From positions 1 to 54,473 of the forward strand of contig JANXSE010000196.1 of the NCBI GenBank assembly GCA_025356695.1: 54,473 nucleotides of DNA, in the 5' to 3' direction. The notes beneath the pieces were generated by a model, which was given only the letters and a program-made list of their open reading frames with translations, was not told the DNA's origin and did no database searches. This DNA is from Betaproteobacteria bacterium. GTDB lineage: Bacteria; Pseudomonadota; Gammaproteobacteria; Burkholderiales; SG8-41. Position numbers and translations under genes: made by a program. Below, piece by piece: positions 24,651 to 32,593 of this stretch. The number at the start of each line of letters is the position of its first letter. The stretch's first letter is position 1.

Positions 24651-25091
24651 TTATATGTGGCGGAGATGAGTGCTGATCCAGGCCAGCAGATTCTGCAGAT
24701 CCATTGCGCCGGCCTGACGCGCGATCTCGCGGCCGTTGCTGAAAGCAATCAACGTCGGAATGCTGCGGATGCCGAATCGCGCGGCGATCTCCGGCTCGGC
24801 TTCGGTATCGAGTTTGGCCAGTCGCGCTTTCAATTTGAGTTGCGCCGCCGCTGCTGTATAGGCCGGCGCCATCATGCGGCAGGGCGCGCACCACTGCGCC
24901 CAGAAATCCACAATCAGCGGCAGTTCGTCAGCGCCAAGGTGCCGGTCGAAGCCGGCGGTGTTGAGTTCGAGCGGATAGGTCGGCAGCAGTGACTCTTTGC
25001 AACTGCCGCAGCGCGGCGACGCCTCAAGCCGTTCGCGCACCACGCGGTTGGTAGCGTGGCAATGCGGGCAGACGACGTGAATGGCATCCAT
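24651..25091 (-). CDS. trxC: thioredoxin 2 (TrxC-type) with WCAPC active site
   Basis: A 146-residue protein with the N-terminal zinc module of TrxC (CPHC at Cys8/Cys11 and CGSC at Cys28/Cys31) followed by a thioredoxin domain. The active site reads 'DFWAQWCAPCRMM' (Cys68, Cys71), with Ala instead of the usual Gly; the cis-proline loop is 'IRSIPTLI'. TrxC reduces disulphides in the cytosol and in some species is under OxyR control. Six bases separate it from cbpM, so protein folding and redox repair genes are cotranscribed here. Confidence 0.95.
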   Translation of the reverse strand: MDAIHVVCPHCHATNRVVRERLEASPRCGSCKESLLPTYPLELNTAGFDRHLGADELPLIVDFWAQWCAPCRMMAPAYTAAAAQLKLKARLAKLDTEAEPEIAARFGIRSIPTLIAFSNGREIARQAGAMDLQNLLAWISTHLRHI

Positions 25092-25097
25092 GCGCGA

Positions 25098-25421
25098 CTA
25101 AAGCAGGTGTTGCGGCAGGCGCGCCTGCAAGGCACGCATTTCATCTTCGAGGCCGCGCACGCGTTCGAGCAGCCGTATCACCAGCGCCAGTGCGCCGGCA
25201 TCGAGTTCGAAGTCGTTGCGCAGGCGGCCGGCGGTGCGCGCCATGTCCAGGCAGTCGGCGCCGAATGTCGGCGCCGCGGCGTTGCGCGGCGGCAAGGCGT
25301 CAAGCTCGACGAGTTGTTGCAGCATGTCCGGCGACAAACCCGATAGCCCGGCCATTTCCAGCAGCGTAAATTCATGTTGCGCATCGAGCCACAGCGCTTC
25401 GGTAATTTCGATTTTCATCAT
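25098..25421 (-). CDS. cbpM: chaperone modulator CbpM
   Basis: A 107-residue protein that overlaps the end of cbpA by four bases. It has a MerR-type helix-turn-helix-like N-terminus ('ITEALWLDAQHEFTLLEMAGLSGLSPDMLQQLVELDAL') and a C-terminal coiled segment ('IRLLERVRGLEDEMRALQARL'), the layout of CbpM. CbpM binds the J-domain of CbpA and inhibits its co-chaperone and DNA-binding activities. Location directly after cbpA makes the call firm despite low general conservation. Confidence 0.9.
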   Translation of the reverse strand: MMKIEITEALWLDAQHEFTLLEMAGLSGLSPDMLQQLVELDALPPRNAAAPTFGADCLDMARTAGRLRNDFELDAGALALVIRLLERVRGLEDEMRALQARLPQHLL

Positions 25422-26362
25422 GCCGTCTCCTTCGCGCCGCTGAAATGGCTGCGCGGATCGAATTTCGATTCGCCGGCGAGTTGTTGAAACAATTCGCTTT
25501 CGCGCGCGGTTGGCGTCGCCGGCACGACGATCTGCGCCACCGCATATAGATCACCTGCGCCATCGCGTGACGGTAGTCCGCGTTTCGACAAACGCAGTTG
25601 CTGCCCGGCTTTGGTGCCCGCCGGTACTTTGAGACGCACTGCGCCGTCCAGCGTGGGTACTTCGACGCTGGCGCCAAGTACGGCTTCCCACGGCGCCAGC
25701 GGCAGATCGATATACAGATCGTGGCCGCTGGCGCGATACAGGCGATGCGGCGCGAATGAAATGTTCAAATAAAGATCGCCGTCGCGCCCGCCGTCGTAAC
25801 CCTTGCCGCCTTTGCCGGCAATGCGCAGGCGCTGACCTGCGTTCGCCCCCTTCGGCACGCGCACGCGCAGCGTTTGCGGCACACGCCGCGGCACGCCCTG
25901 TGCGTCGTGTTCGACGACATTTAGATTGAGTTCGACTTCGGTGCCGGCGGCGGCCTGTTCGAGCGTGATGCGCGTGTCGACTTCATAATCCCGGCCCGGC
26001 ATCGACATGCGGGCACCGGCGCGCCGCCCCGACAAGCCGGCGAACAAATCGGCGAGATCGGCTTCATCAAAGGAAGATTGCCCGTTGCCGCCATGGCCGA
26101 ACTGCTGCCCCCAGTCGGGCGGCGGACGGAAATCCTGCCCGGCCTGAAAGCCGCTGCCGAGTTGATCGTAGGCGGCGCGTTTCTCCGCGTTCTTCAACGT
26201 CTCGTAAGCTTCGCCGATTTCCTGGAATTTTTCCTTGGCGTCTTTAACTTTCGACACGTCGGGGTGAAATTTATGCGCGAGCTTGCGATAGGCCTTTTTG
26301 ATGTCATCGGCGCTCGCCGTTCTCTCGACCCCGAGAACCTTGTAGTAATCCTTGTATTTCAT
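25418..26362 (-). CDS. cbpA: DnaJ-like co-chaperone CbpA
   Basis: A 314-residue curved-DNA-binding DnaJ homologue. The J-domain occupies residues 1-70, with 'YYKVLGVERTASADDIKKAYRKLAHKFHPDVSK' and its HPD tripeptide. A Gly/Phe-rich linker follows, then two C-terminal substrate-binding domains ('GRDYEVDTRITLEQAAAGTEVELNL' and 'LPLAPWEAVLGASVEVPTLDG'). The cysteine-rich zinc repeats of DnaJ are absent, as in CbpA. It stimulates DnaK and binds the nucleoid. First gene of cbpA-cbpM-trxC. Confidence 0.96.
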   Translation of the reverse strand: MKYKDYYKVLGVERTASADDIKKAYRKLAHKFHPDVSKVKDAKEKFQEIGEAYETLKNAEKRAAYDQLGSGFQAGQDFRPPPDWGQQFGHGGNGQSSFDEADLADLFAGLSGRRAGARMSMPGRDYEVDTRITLEQAAAGTEVELNLNVVEHDAQGVPRRVPQTLRVRVPKGANAGQRLRIAGKGGKGYDGGRDGDLYLNISFAPHRLYRASGHDLYIDLPLAPWEAVLGASVEVPTLDGAVRLKVPAGTKAGQQLRLSKRGLPSRDGAGDLYAVAQIVVPATPTARESELFQQLAGESKFDPRSHFSGAKETA

Positions 26363-26579
26363 CGTTCAATTCCTTCCTGCGTTACGCGGCCGCGCAGCGC
26401 CATCCTGCCCTCTTCGATATGGGGCCGTATTGCGCGGGATCAAGCGCGACAGCAGACGCTGAATCTCCGGCGCACGGGAGCCGTTGTTTTTACTGCGGCG
26501 CCGGATTCTGGTTTAATCTTGCTGCAGTATGCGCTGCGCATGCGCGGCAAATCAAAATAAACTCTGAAGGAAGAGTTGC

Positions 26580-27002
26580 ATGTTCAAAAGTGATCTTTAT
26601 GCATCTGCCGGCGCCGCCTGCCTGATTGCCGCGTTATCGATTGCCGGCATGCGGGCGGCATCCGCGCAGGATCTCAAATCGGGCGAGCAGGTCTATCAGG
26701 AAACCTGCGCGACGTGCCACGCCGCCGGCGTGGCGAGCGCGCCTAAATTCGGCGACAAGGCGGCGTGGAAAAAGCTGCTCGGCGAAGGCCAGATTCACGT
26801 CACGACCGACGCCTGGATCGGCGAGGGCGGCATGCCGGCCAAGGGCGGCCGCGCCGACCTGAAGCTCGAAGAATTTGCGCGTGCGGTTGCCTTCATGGCG
26901 CGCGCCGGCGGCGGTACCTGGAAAGATCCCGATGCGAAACTGCTGTCGCGGATCGCCGAGCAAGAGAAAAAGATACGCGCGGCAAACAGCAAGAAGAAAT
27001 AG
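26580..27002 (+). CDS. periplasmic class I cytochrome c (cytochrome c5-like)
   Basis: A 140-residue exported protein with a signal peptide ending SAQD. The haem site is CATCH (Cys43, Cys46, His47), and Met85 in 'GEGGMPAKGG' is the likely sixth ligand. The sequence 'SGEQVYQETCATCHAAGV...APKFGDKAAW' matches cytochrome c5-type electron carriers, here with a Lys-rich C-terminal tail of about 30 residues. Divergent from cbpA with a 217-base gap; a GGAAGAG ribosome site precedes ATG 26580. Confidence 0.93.
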   Translation: MFKSDLYASAGAACLIAALSIAGMRAASAQDLKSGEQVYQETCATCHAAGVASAPKFGDKAAWKKLLGEGQIHVTTDAWIGEGGMPAKGGRADLKLEEFARAVAFMARAGGGTWKDPDAKLLSRIAEQEKKIRAANSKKK

Positions 27003-27052
27003 CGGGTGCGATGCGTATTGCATCGGCCGCGCGCATTGCATCGGATTAAAAC

Positions 27053-27685
27053 ATGCTCGACTGGGCTGCATATACGAAGTTCTTTCTGGCGCTGATCGTT
27101 ATCGTCAACCCGATCGGCACGGTGCCGCTGTTTGTCAGTATGACCGCGCAGCACGGCGAGGCCGACCGTAGAAACATCGCGCGCGTCGCCAGCCTGTCGG
27201 TTGGCATTGTGCTCATCGTTTCGGCTATCGCCGGCGAGCATCTGCTGGCGTTTTTCGGCATTTCGCTAGCGTCGTTCAAGGTCGGCGGCGCCATTCTCAT
27301 TCTGCTGATGGCGATTTCGATGATGCACGCAGCACCCAGCGGCGAGAAACAAACCAGGGAAGAAGCAAAGGAAGCCGTCGACAAGGAAAGCATCGCCGTC
27401 GTGCCGCTGGCGATTCCGCTGCTCGCCGGCCCCGGCGCGATCTCAACCACGATTATTTACGCCACCGGCCGTTCATCGCTCGCGCACACCGGCATGATCA
27501 TTCTGTGCTGCGCGCTGGTTGCGCTGGTGACATGGATCGCGCTGCGCGTCGCCACGCCGGTGAGTGCGTGGCTCGGCACTACCGGTATCAACGTCGCCAT
27601 TCGCATTATGGGTTTGCTGCTCGCCGCGGTGGCGGTCGAGATATTCGCCGGCGGAATACTCGAGTTACTGCCCGGTTTGCGTTAG
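27053..27685 (+). CDS. MarC family inner-membrane protein
   Basis: A 210-residue protein with about six membrane segments and the MarC (UPF0056) pattern: 'KFFLALIVIVNPIGTVPLFVSMT' at the start, 'FKVGGAILILLMAISMM' in the middle, 'VVPLAIPLLAGPGAISTTIIYA' with its conserved Pro-Gly run, and 'IRIMGLLLAAVAVEIFAGGI' at the end. Function is unproven; the early link to multiple antibiotic resistance has been withdrawn for E. coli MarC. 50 bases after the cytochrome gene. Confidence 0.95.
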   Translation: MLDWAAYTKFFLALIVIVNPIGTVPLFVSMTAQHGEADRRNIARVASLSVGIVLIVSAIAGEHLLAFFGISLASFKVGGAILILLMAISMMHAAPSGEKQTREEAKEAVDKESIAVVPLAIPLLAGPGAISTTIIYATGRSSLAHTGMIILCCALVALVTWIALRVATPVSAWLGTTGINVAIRIMGLLLAAVAVEIFAGGILELLPGLR

Positions 27686-27796
27686 CCGGCCGCGGCGCTT
27701 CGGCGGGCTATGTGGGTTACCGCACAGACAATGACAAAGTTTTGTCGTACACTCCGTTTCGCCCGGTTTTTTGCCGGCGATTAACAGGAGTTCACA

Positions 27797-28030
27797 ATGG
27801 ATCAAACTTCAAACAAGGCCACACCGGTTCTGAATCCGAACATCGTGCCGGTAGGCAAGGGCGGCGCTGCCGGACATGCGTTCCGCATGATCCTGATGCT
27901 GTTGACTTGCGGTTTCGTCTATCCCAATACCTTTGTCGAGGGCATGGACCTCACGGCCAAGCAGAAAGACACCGAAGGCATGCTCTACGACAAGGATAAA
28001 AAGGCCGGCGCCAACAAATCGCGTTTTTGA
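27797..28030 (+). CDS. small protein of unknown function (77 aa)
   Basis: A 77-residue protein with a good ribosome site (CAGGAG, 27785-27790). It has a short hydrophobic stretch 'MILMLLTCGFVYPNTFVEG' flanked by charged ends and a lysine-rich tail, so it could attach to the membrane. I do not recognise a family. It is directly upstream of the FNR-type promoter for the sRNA but is not expected to be part of that transcript. Confidence 0.65.
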   Translation: MDQTSNKATPVLNPNIVPVGKGGAAGHAFRMILMLLTCGFVYPNTFVEGMDLTAKQKDTEGMLYDKDKKAGANKSRF

Positions 28031-28090
28031 GCAACCCGCCGGTCTGTCGGACCGTCTGAACGGATTCCCGCCGCTAAAACCCGCGCAATA

Positions 28091-28131
28091 TTGATATGCG
28101 TCAAAGCGCGGTCGCAAGCGCGGCCTATAAG
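28091..28131 (+). promoter_or_regulatory. FNR/ANR-type promoter of the sRNA
   Basis: TTGATATGCGTCAA at 28091-28104 differs from the FNR consensus (TTGAT-N4-ATCAA) by one base. TATAAG at 28126-28131 is a good -10 element. A start at about 28138 places the box centre near -41, the standard position for activation by FNR at class II promoters. No separate -35 is required. Confidence 0.65.
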
Positions 28132-28137
28132 TAGGAT

Positions 28138-28268
28138 TGTGTTCTTTCTTCTTGTCCCCCGATTTCAAGGAATGGCACGGTGGCGCAAACCACGGGTCAG
28201 GTGAACCTCCCAGGCACCTGACCGCTCACGGAGTAGCAAGCGCACATGCCTTGCTGCTCCTTTTTTTT
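28138..28268 (+). ncRNA. putative FNR-activated small RNA with CCUCCC loop
   Basis: No ORF with a ribosome site lies here, but three hairpins follow each other: GTGG/CCAC (28180-28193); a perfect 9-bp stem GGTCAGGTG/CACCTGACC (28195-28223) whose 11-base loop contains CCTCCC; and an 11-bp terminator stem ending in eight T. The loop is complementary to Shine-Dalgarno sequences, so binding to mRNA start regions is likely. The predicted RNA is about 130 nt. Betaproteobacterial sRNAs with anti-Shine-Dalgarno loops are known, and E. coli has an FNR-activated sRNA (FnrS); I cannot tell whether this belongs to a described family. The 5' end is inferred from the promoter. Confidence 0.65.
28230..28268 (+). 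terminator. Rho-independent terminator of the sRNA
   Basis: GGAGTAGCAAG (28230-28240) pairs with CTTGCTGCTCC (28250-28260), 11 bp with one G-U pair, around a 9-base loop, and is followed by TTTTTTTT. It is the strongest terminator in the window and would also limit read-through toward the convergent VOC gene. Confidence 0.92.
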
Positions 28269-28294
28269 GCGCCGGCCGCAGGCGCGCGCCGCAA

Positions 28295-29170
28295 TTACTC
28301 CGGCCCGACGAATCCAACATAGGCACCGCAGGCAAGGTCAGGTGTCGCCAGCATCGCGTGTTCGCCGTTGTTGCGCACGCCGCGCGGCAGCGGCGGCAAA
28401 CCGTGTTCATGCGCCCAGCGCGCCGCCGCGCCCATGCTGGTGGTGCGATAGAGCACCTGAAACGGGCCCGGCCCGCGGCGCTTCAACGCATCGGCGGCCG
28501 GTCCGTCGGCGTAGGGCGTAACCACGCACAAGCCGGTGCTGCCCAGCTGAAACGGCGCCATGTTCGACATGATGACCGTACCTTTGACCAGTGCCGGCGT
28601 CGGCACGCCGAATACTTTGGCGTAAACCGCGGCAGCGGCTTCGGCATCGTGATCGACGATATAGGCGCGATCGATAAATGTAGCGCCATTCGGATGTTGG
28701 CCTGCCACTGGCACCTGCTTGCGGCGTTCTTCAACCGGCGTCAGATGCTCGATGAAAAAAACCGGCAGTGCATTCTTTGCCCCTAATGTTGCAGCTTTCC
28801 ATTTGAGTTGCTGCCCGTCCGGCGTGCGCCGGCTGTTTTCAACCGCATCGTTCACATCGACGCCGCGGCTGCGCATCGCCGCCACATCGGCGTCGAGATT
28901 GTCGCTTTGTATCGCGATATACCGGAGACCGCCGCCTGCGGCGATGAACCCGGGCAAACCGCCGGCCTTTGACGCCGCCAGATATTCGGCGTTGTCGCGG
29001 ATTGCCAGCAGCTCGATGTATTCGTCCTGATTGAAGGCGATCGCGTTGTGCGTGCCTTTGCCCGGGTGGTTGCCGCCCGCATAAACGTTGAAGCCGAGTT
29101 TTTTGAACTGCTCGATGCCGCTGTTCAGATCGGGCACACAAATCATTACGTGGTCGATGCGGGTAAACAT
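28295..29170 (-). CDS. two-module VOC protein (glyoxalase-like domain)
   Basis: A 291-residue protein with two glyoxalase-fold modules. The first begins 'TRIDHVMICVPDLNSGIEQFKKLGFNVYAGGNHPGKGTHNAIAFNQDEYIELLAI', typical of the glyoxalase-like family whose members have His near the start and Glu in 'YIELL'. The second runs from about residue 165 ('FIDRAYIVDHDAEAAAAVYAKVFG'). The ATG at 29170 follows GGAG. It is divergent from the fused UGSC selenoprotein (158-base gap), and a different VOC gene sits in the operon of the first UGSC gene. A linked role is inferred; the reaction is unknown. Confidence 0.88.
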   Translation of the reverse strand: MFTRIDHVMICVPDLNSGIEQFKKLGFNVYAGGNHPGKGTHNAIAFNQDEYIELLAIRDNAEYLAASKAGGLPGFIAAGGGLRYIAIQSDNLDADVAAMRSRGVDVNDAVENSRRTPDGQQLKWKAATLGAKNALPVFFIEHLTPVEERRKQVPVAGQHPNGATFIDRAYIVDHDAEAAAAVYAKVFGVPTPALVKGTVIMSNMAPFQLGSTGLCVVTPYADGPAADALKRRGPGPFQVLYRTTSMGAAARWAHEHGLPPLPRGVRNNGEHAMLATPDLACGAYVGFVGPE

Positions 29171-29328
29171 GCGTTGCTCCGGAAATTGAACCGATTGACT
29201 GGCGCACACGGGCGCGGATGCGCGCAGATTATAACGCCGCGCGCAACTGGAAACGCCGCGCATTGCGGCTCATAATGGCGCTTGCAAATCCGCCACGCAA
29301 AGTGGCGCATATCATCAGGGGGAAGCAG

Positions 29329-31044
29329 ATGGTCAAGCTCGAATTTCACGATCCGTCCGGCACGCTGGATGCATCGACACCGCACGCGAAGCGGCTGTCG
29401 TCGCTCGCCGGCAAAAAAATCGGCATGCTGTCGAACGGCCAATGGCAGGCTTATCGCATGCTGCCGATGGTCAAGACCATGCTGGAAGCCGATTTCCCCG
29501 GTATCGAAGTATTGTCCGAAGACAGTTATCCGCAGGGCAACACCGTTATCGGCACCGAAGAAGTCTGCCGGCAGGTCAGAGACAGCGGGGTGGATGCCGT
29601 CATTGTCGGTAACGCAGCCTGAGGGGCCTGCTCAACAGCCTGCGGCCGTGCAGCCGCGCGATTGGAAGCAATGGGCATCCCGACAGTGGTGCTCACACGT
29701 CAGGAATTTGTCGGTGTGGTGAAGAACGCGGTGTCGGGCATCGGCCTGCCGCCGGATATTGCGATGGTGACGTTTCAGACGCCGGAGTTTTTGCCGAGCG
29801 CCGATCTATCACCGCTGGCGGCGCGCAAGCAGGAGTTTTACGACGCGCTGACCGGCTGGAAATCAAACAAGATACGCGCCGGTGTCGGGCGCATGTTGAG
29901 CGTCGAGGGTGAGACTTACGAAGACGCGCTCAACAAAGCCAATGAATTGTTGATGGCGAATCTGTGGGGCGACGGCCTGCCGCTGTGGCCGGCCACTGCT
30001 GAACGCGTCAACTGGATCCTGCGCGGCTCGGCGCTGCCGCGCGCGCAGGTGCTCGGAAAATTTCCTTCGCGCGGCGCCGTTACTACGGTTGAATCCTGCG
30101 CAATTGCGCTGGCGATGGCGGGCGGGCGGCCTGAATATCTGCCGGTGCTGATTGCCGTGGTGGAAGCTTTTTTTGAACCGTCGGCGATGGGCGAGCTGCT
30201 GCAGGCCACTTCGGGCAGTCCTTTTGCGGTGGTGATTGTGAGCGGCCCGATCGCGAAGCAAATCCGCCTCAATTCCGGTTTCGGTCTGCTCGGCCCAGAT
30301 CCGCAGCATCCGGCGGGTGCGAGCATCGGCCGCGCGCTGCGATTGATGCAGCAGAACCTCGGCGGTGCATTGCCGGCCACCGGCACCATGGCGGTATTCG
30401 GCCAGATGCGTTTTACCAACGCGGTGTTTGCCGAGGACGAAGCCGGCCTGCCCGAAGGTTGGGAACTGCATACCACCGAGCGTCACGGTTTCAAACGCGG
30501 CAGCAACTGCATTTCGCTGGCGTTTGCGAACGGCGCGACGAATATTTTCCGCCGCGGTGCAAAAAAAGAAACCAAGGAAGAAGACGTTATCCAGGGCCTG
30601 CATCGCATCGCGCAGTACCTGCGTGTGCCGGACATCCATTACATCTACGGTTACGCCGAAGGCACGCCGGGCATCGTCGTGCTGTCGAAAGTGGTGGCGG
30701 CGGATCTCGCCTCGCTCGGCTGGACCAAAACGAAGATACGCGAATGGTTGTTTGAACATTCGAAAATCCCGATGGCAGACATGCGCAAGGCCGGCGGCCC
30801 CGCGTGGATGGAGATTGCCTCGACGCAGGTCGCGCGCGACAGCATGCAGCTCGATCCGTGGCCGATTGCGGCGAAGGCCGAAAACATCGGCCTCGTAGTT
30901 GCCGGTGGCGGGCATTCGAGCCACGCGTTGTGGATGCAGGGCTATTGCCCCGACGTGATCGGACGTGAAATCAGATTGCCTGAAAGCTTCGACCGCCTGA
31001 TCGAAGAAGCCGCCAGCGCACGCGCCGCCGCAACGCAGTCTTAG
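29329..31044 (+). CDS. fused UGSC-GLPxxPPT selenoprotein (in-frame TGA = Sec98)
   Basis: With the TGA at 29620-29622 read as selenocysteine, one frame runs from ATG 29329 (after AGGGGGAAG) to 31044: 571 residues. The N-terminal domain (1-about 190) carries 'VIVGNAA-U-GACSTACGRAAARLEAMGIPTVV', a UxxC pair (Sec98, Cys101) plus another Cys105. The position in the fold is the same as Sec99 in the protein at 3408-3953. The C-terminal domain (about 205-560) is homologous to the separate protein at 2166-3281 ('WGDGLPLWPAT', 'AGGRPEYLPV', 'ASIGRALRL'). A hairpin suited to a SECIS follows the TGA. Cytosolic; divergent from a VOC gene. The chemistry is unknown; a selenium-based redox or dehalogenation-like step is only a guess. 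Confidence 0.88.
29641..29658 (+). promoter_or_regulatory. putative bacterial SECIS hairpin of the fused UGSC gene
   Basis: GCGGC (29642-29646) pairs with GCCGC (29653-29657) around CGTGCA, extended by one T-G pair. A lower CAA/TTG stem (29633-29635 with 29661-29663) is possible across an internal loop. The loop begins 24 nt after the TGA. An alternative fold pairs CTGC with GCAG around GGCCGT. Either fits the 16-37 nt range of bacterial SECIS loops, but it is weaker than that of the first UGSC gene. Confidence 0.55.
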
Positions 31045-31240
31045 TGCGCGCAGTTTGCGCGACCGGCATGCGGTTGTTTGGCCGCCAAGCGCCGCTTCTT
31101 GCGCCGGTGCCGTCGTCAGAATGAATGTGAGGTAGCGAACATACGGCGGGCCTTCAACGCTGTAGTGTGCGCGGGTTGCCTGCTGCTTTCGTGTCGTCGG
31201 CATGAGTGGTGCGGCAAGGTCATTTTCGATAGAGCCGGCA

Positions 31241-31954
31241 ATGATATCCACGCAAATCATGCAGAACATGCCGTTGTTCGCGACGCTGTCGAATACGCAG
31301 CTGTCGGGACTGATGGCGTGCGCCACTGTGCGCAGCCATTCGCGCAAGTCCGTGTTGCTGCGCGCAGGCGCGAAAACCGACGGCTTTTACATATTGTTAT
31401 CGGGTCGCGCCAAAGTCCTGATCGTCGGCGATACCGGTCACGAGGTGACGCTCTCGCATCTGCGCGCGCCGGACTTCTTCGGAGAAATGGGCCTGTTCGA
31501 TGACAAACGCTGCCTCGCCAGCGTGCAGACGCAGGAGCCGAGCGAGGTGTTGCATCTGCCTAAAGCGAATTTTATGCGCTGCCTGTCGGAGAATCCTGCC
31601 CTTGGCATGTACATGACGCGCGCCATCGTCAGGCGGCTGCGCGACGCCGACCGCCAGATCGAAAGCCTCGCGCTGCTGGATGTGTACGGTCGCGTGGCGC
31701 GCGTGCTGACCGACATGGCCGAGCTGGTGGACGGTAAACGCGTTGTTTTGCAACCGCCTTCAAAATGCGAGATTGCAAGCATGACCGGCGCGACGCGCGA
31801 GATGGTTCATCGGGTGATGAAGAGCCTGCAGGTCGGCGGGTATGTTCAGGTCGACAAGCGGCGCATCGTATTGCTCGGCAAACTGGGCACGCGGCGACCG
31901 CCGGCGGTCCGTGTTTCTGCAAAGGCCGGCCGCAAACACGAAGCCCCGCGATAG
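31241..31954 (+). CDS. Crp/Fnr-family transcriptional regulator
   Basis: A 237-residue regulator with an N-terminal cyclic-nucleotide-binding fold ('KSVLLRAGAKTDGFYILLSGRAKVLIVGDTGHEVTLSHLRAPDFFGEMGLFDDKRCLASV') and a C-terminal winged helix ('SKCEIASMTGATREMVHRVMKSLQVGGYVQV'). No N-terminal cysteine cluster is present, so it is not an iron-sulphur oxygen sensor like FNR and is unlikely to be the protein reading the FNR box at 28091. The effector may be cAMP, another nucleotide or none. An in-frame ATG at 31202 is a possible alternative start. Follows the selenoprotein gene by about 200 bases in the same direction. Confidence 0.92.
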   Translation: MISTQIMQNMPLFATLSNTQLSGLMACATVRSHSRKSVLLRAGAKTDGFYILLSGRAKVLIVGDTGHEVTLSHLRAPDFFGEMGLFDDKRCLASVQTQEPSEVLHLPKANFMRCLSENPALGMYMTRAIVRRLRDADRQIESLALLDVYGRVARVLTDMAELVDGKRVVLQPPSKCEIASMTGATREMVHRVMKSLQVGGYVQVDKRRIVLLGKLGTRRPPAVRVSAKAGRKHEAPR

Positions 31955-31974
31955 ATTCGCAGGGCTTCGCAGTT
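31939..31974 (+). terminator. Rho-independent terminator after the Crp/Fnr gene
   Basis: CGAAGCCC (31939-31946) and GGGCTTCG (31962-31969) pair perfectly (8 bp) around a 15-base loop that includes the stop codon, followed by CAGTTTT. Confidence 0.65.
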
Positions 31975-32593
31975 TTGCCACGAGCTGTGGCTTTGGTGTC
32001 GTCACGTTGCCGTAACGTATGCCGGTCTTATTTACCCGGTTTCAGGGTCGCGCTGTTGGAAGGTTCATCGATAGAGGTTCTCCATAGACGGCTTCTACTA
32101 CGCCTGCCATGCCCCGCAGGGAAACAGGTGACGTGCACCATACGCCGCACCCACCTGGCCTACTACTCCGGTGCTTCGATCCGGAACTATCCTCAAACTT
32201 GCATCGAGGGTGGTTGCTACCCGTTCGCTTCAGGCTCACCCGCATGAGGGGCGCGCGCAACAGCAAACTTTAAGGCAGCCCCCGGTCATCACTGGTTAGT
32301 CTGGGAACCCGTTCCGAACCGAATCGCCGAAGCACATTCAGTTGACTCTTCGCGCAGAGCGACGTCAAGCGCTATTCGATGTCTATTTGCGTGCCAGTTT
32401 GATCCGGCGCAAAAAAGATTTCGCATCCGCTTGAATGCCGTTGTGAATTTAAATCCGGCACGGCTTATGCAGTGCAAAACCAAGCGGTGACAGTGACTGC
32501 TCACACGTATTAAACCTGTTCGCGCCGCCTCTGCTAAGCTGCCGTTATAAAGCGCGTTATCCAACAAAAAAATCATCAAACGGAGGAGTTACC
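31975..32593. other. about 620-bp stretch without a recognised gene
   Basis: No ORF with a ribosome site is convincing on either strand. From about 32080 to 32250 short words recur (CTACTACGCC/CTACTACTCC, CACCTGG, GCATCGA), and several short inverted pairs exist, so a structured RNA or a decayed mobile sequence is possible. The plus frame ending at 32247 is protein-like in its last 40 codons only. From about 32330 the sequence is AT-richer and probably holds the promoter of the ModA-like gene. I could not match any known RNA family by eye. Confidence 0.4.

Noticed and set aside
29863..31347. Long open frame (494 codons) on the minus strand opposite the fused selenoprotein
   Set aside because: It is antisense to a protein with clear homology to 2166-3281; its translation is Arg/His-rich without recognisable domains, typical of a shadow frame in GC-rich DNA.
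31241..31954. The Crp/Fnr regulator as the protein that reads the FNR box at 28091
   Set aside because: It lacks the N-terminal cysteines of oxygen-sensing FNR proteins; a genomic FNR/ANR elsewhere is more likely.
32042..32266. 74-codon minus-strand frame in the long intergenic region
   Set aside because: No ribosome site, no family resemblance, unusual composition; left as unassigned intergenic DNA.
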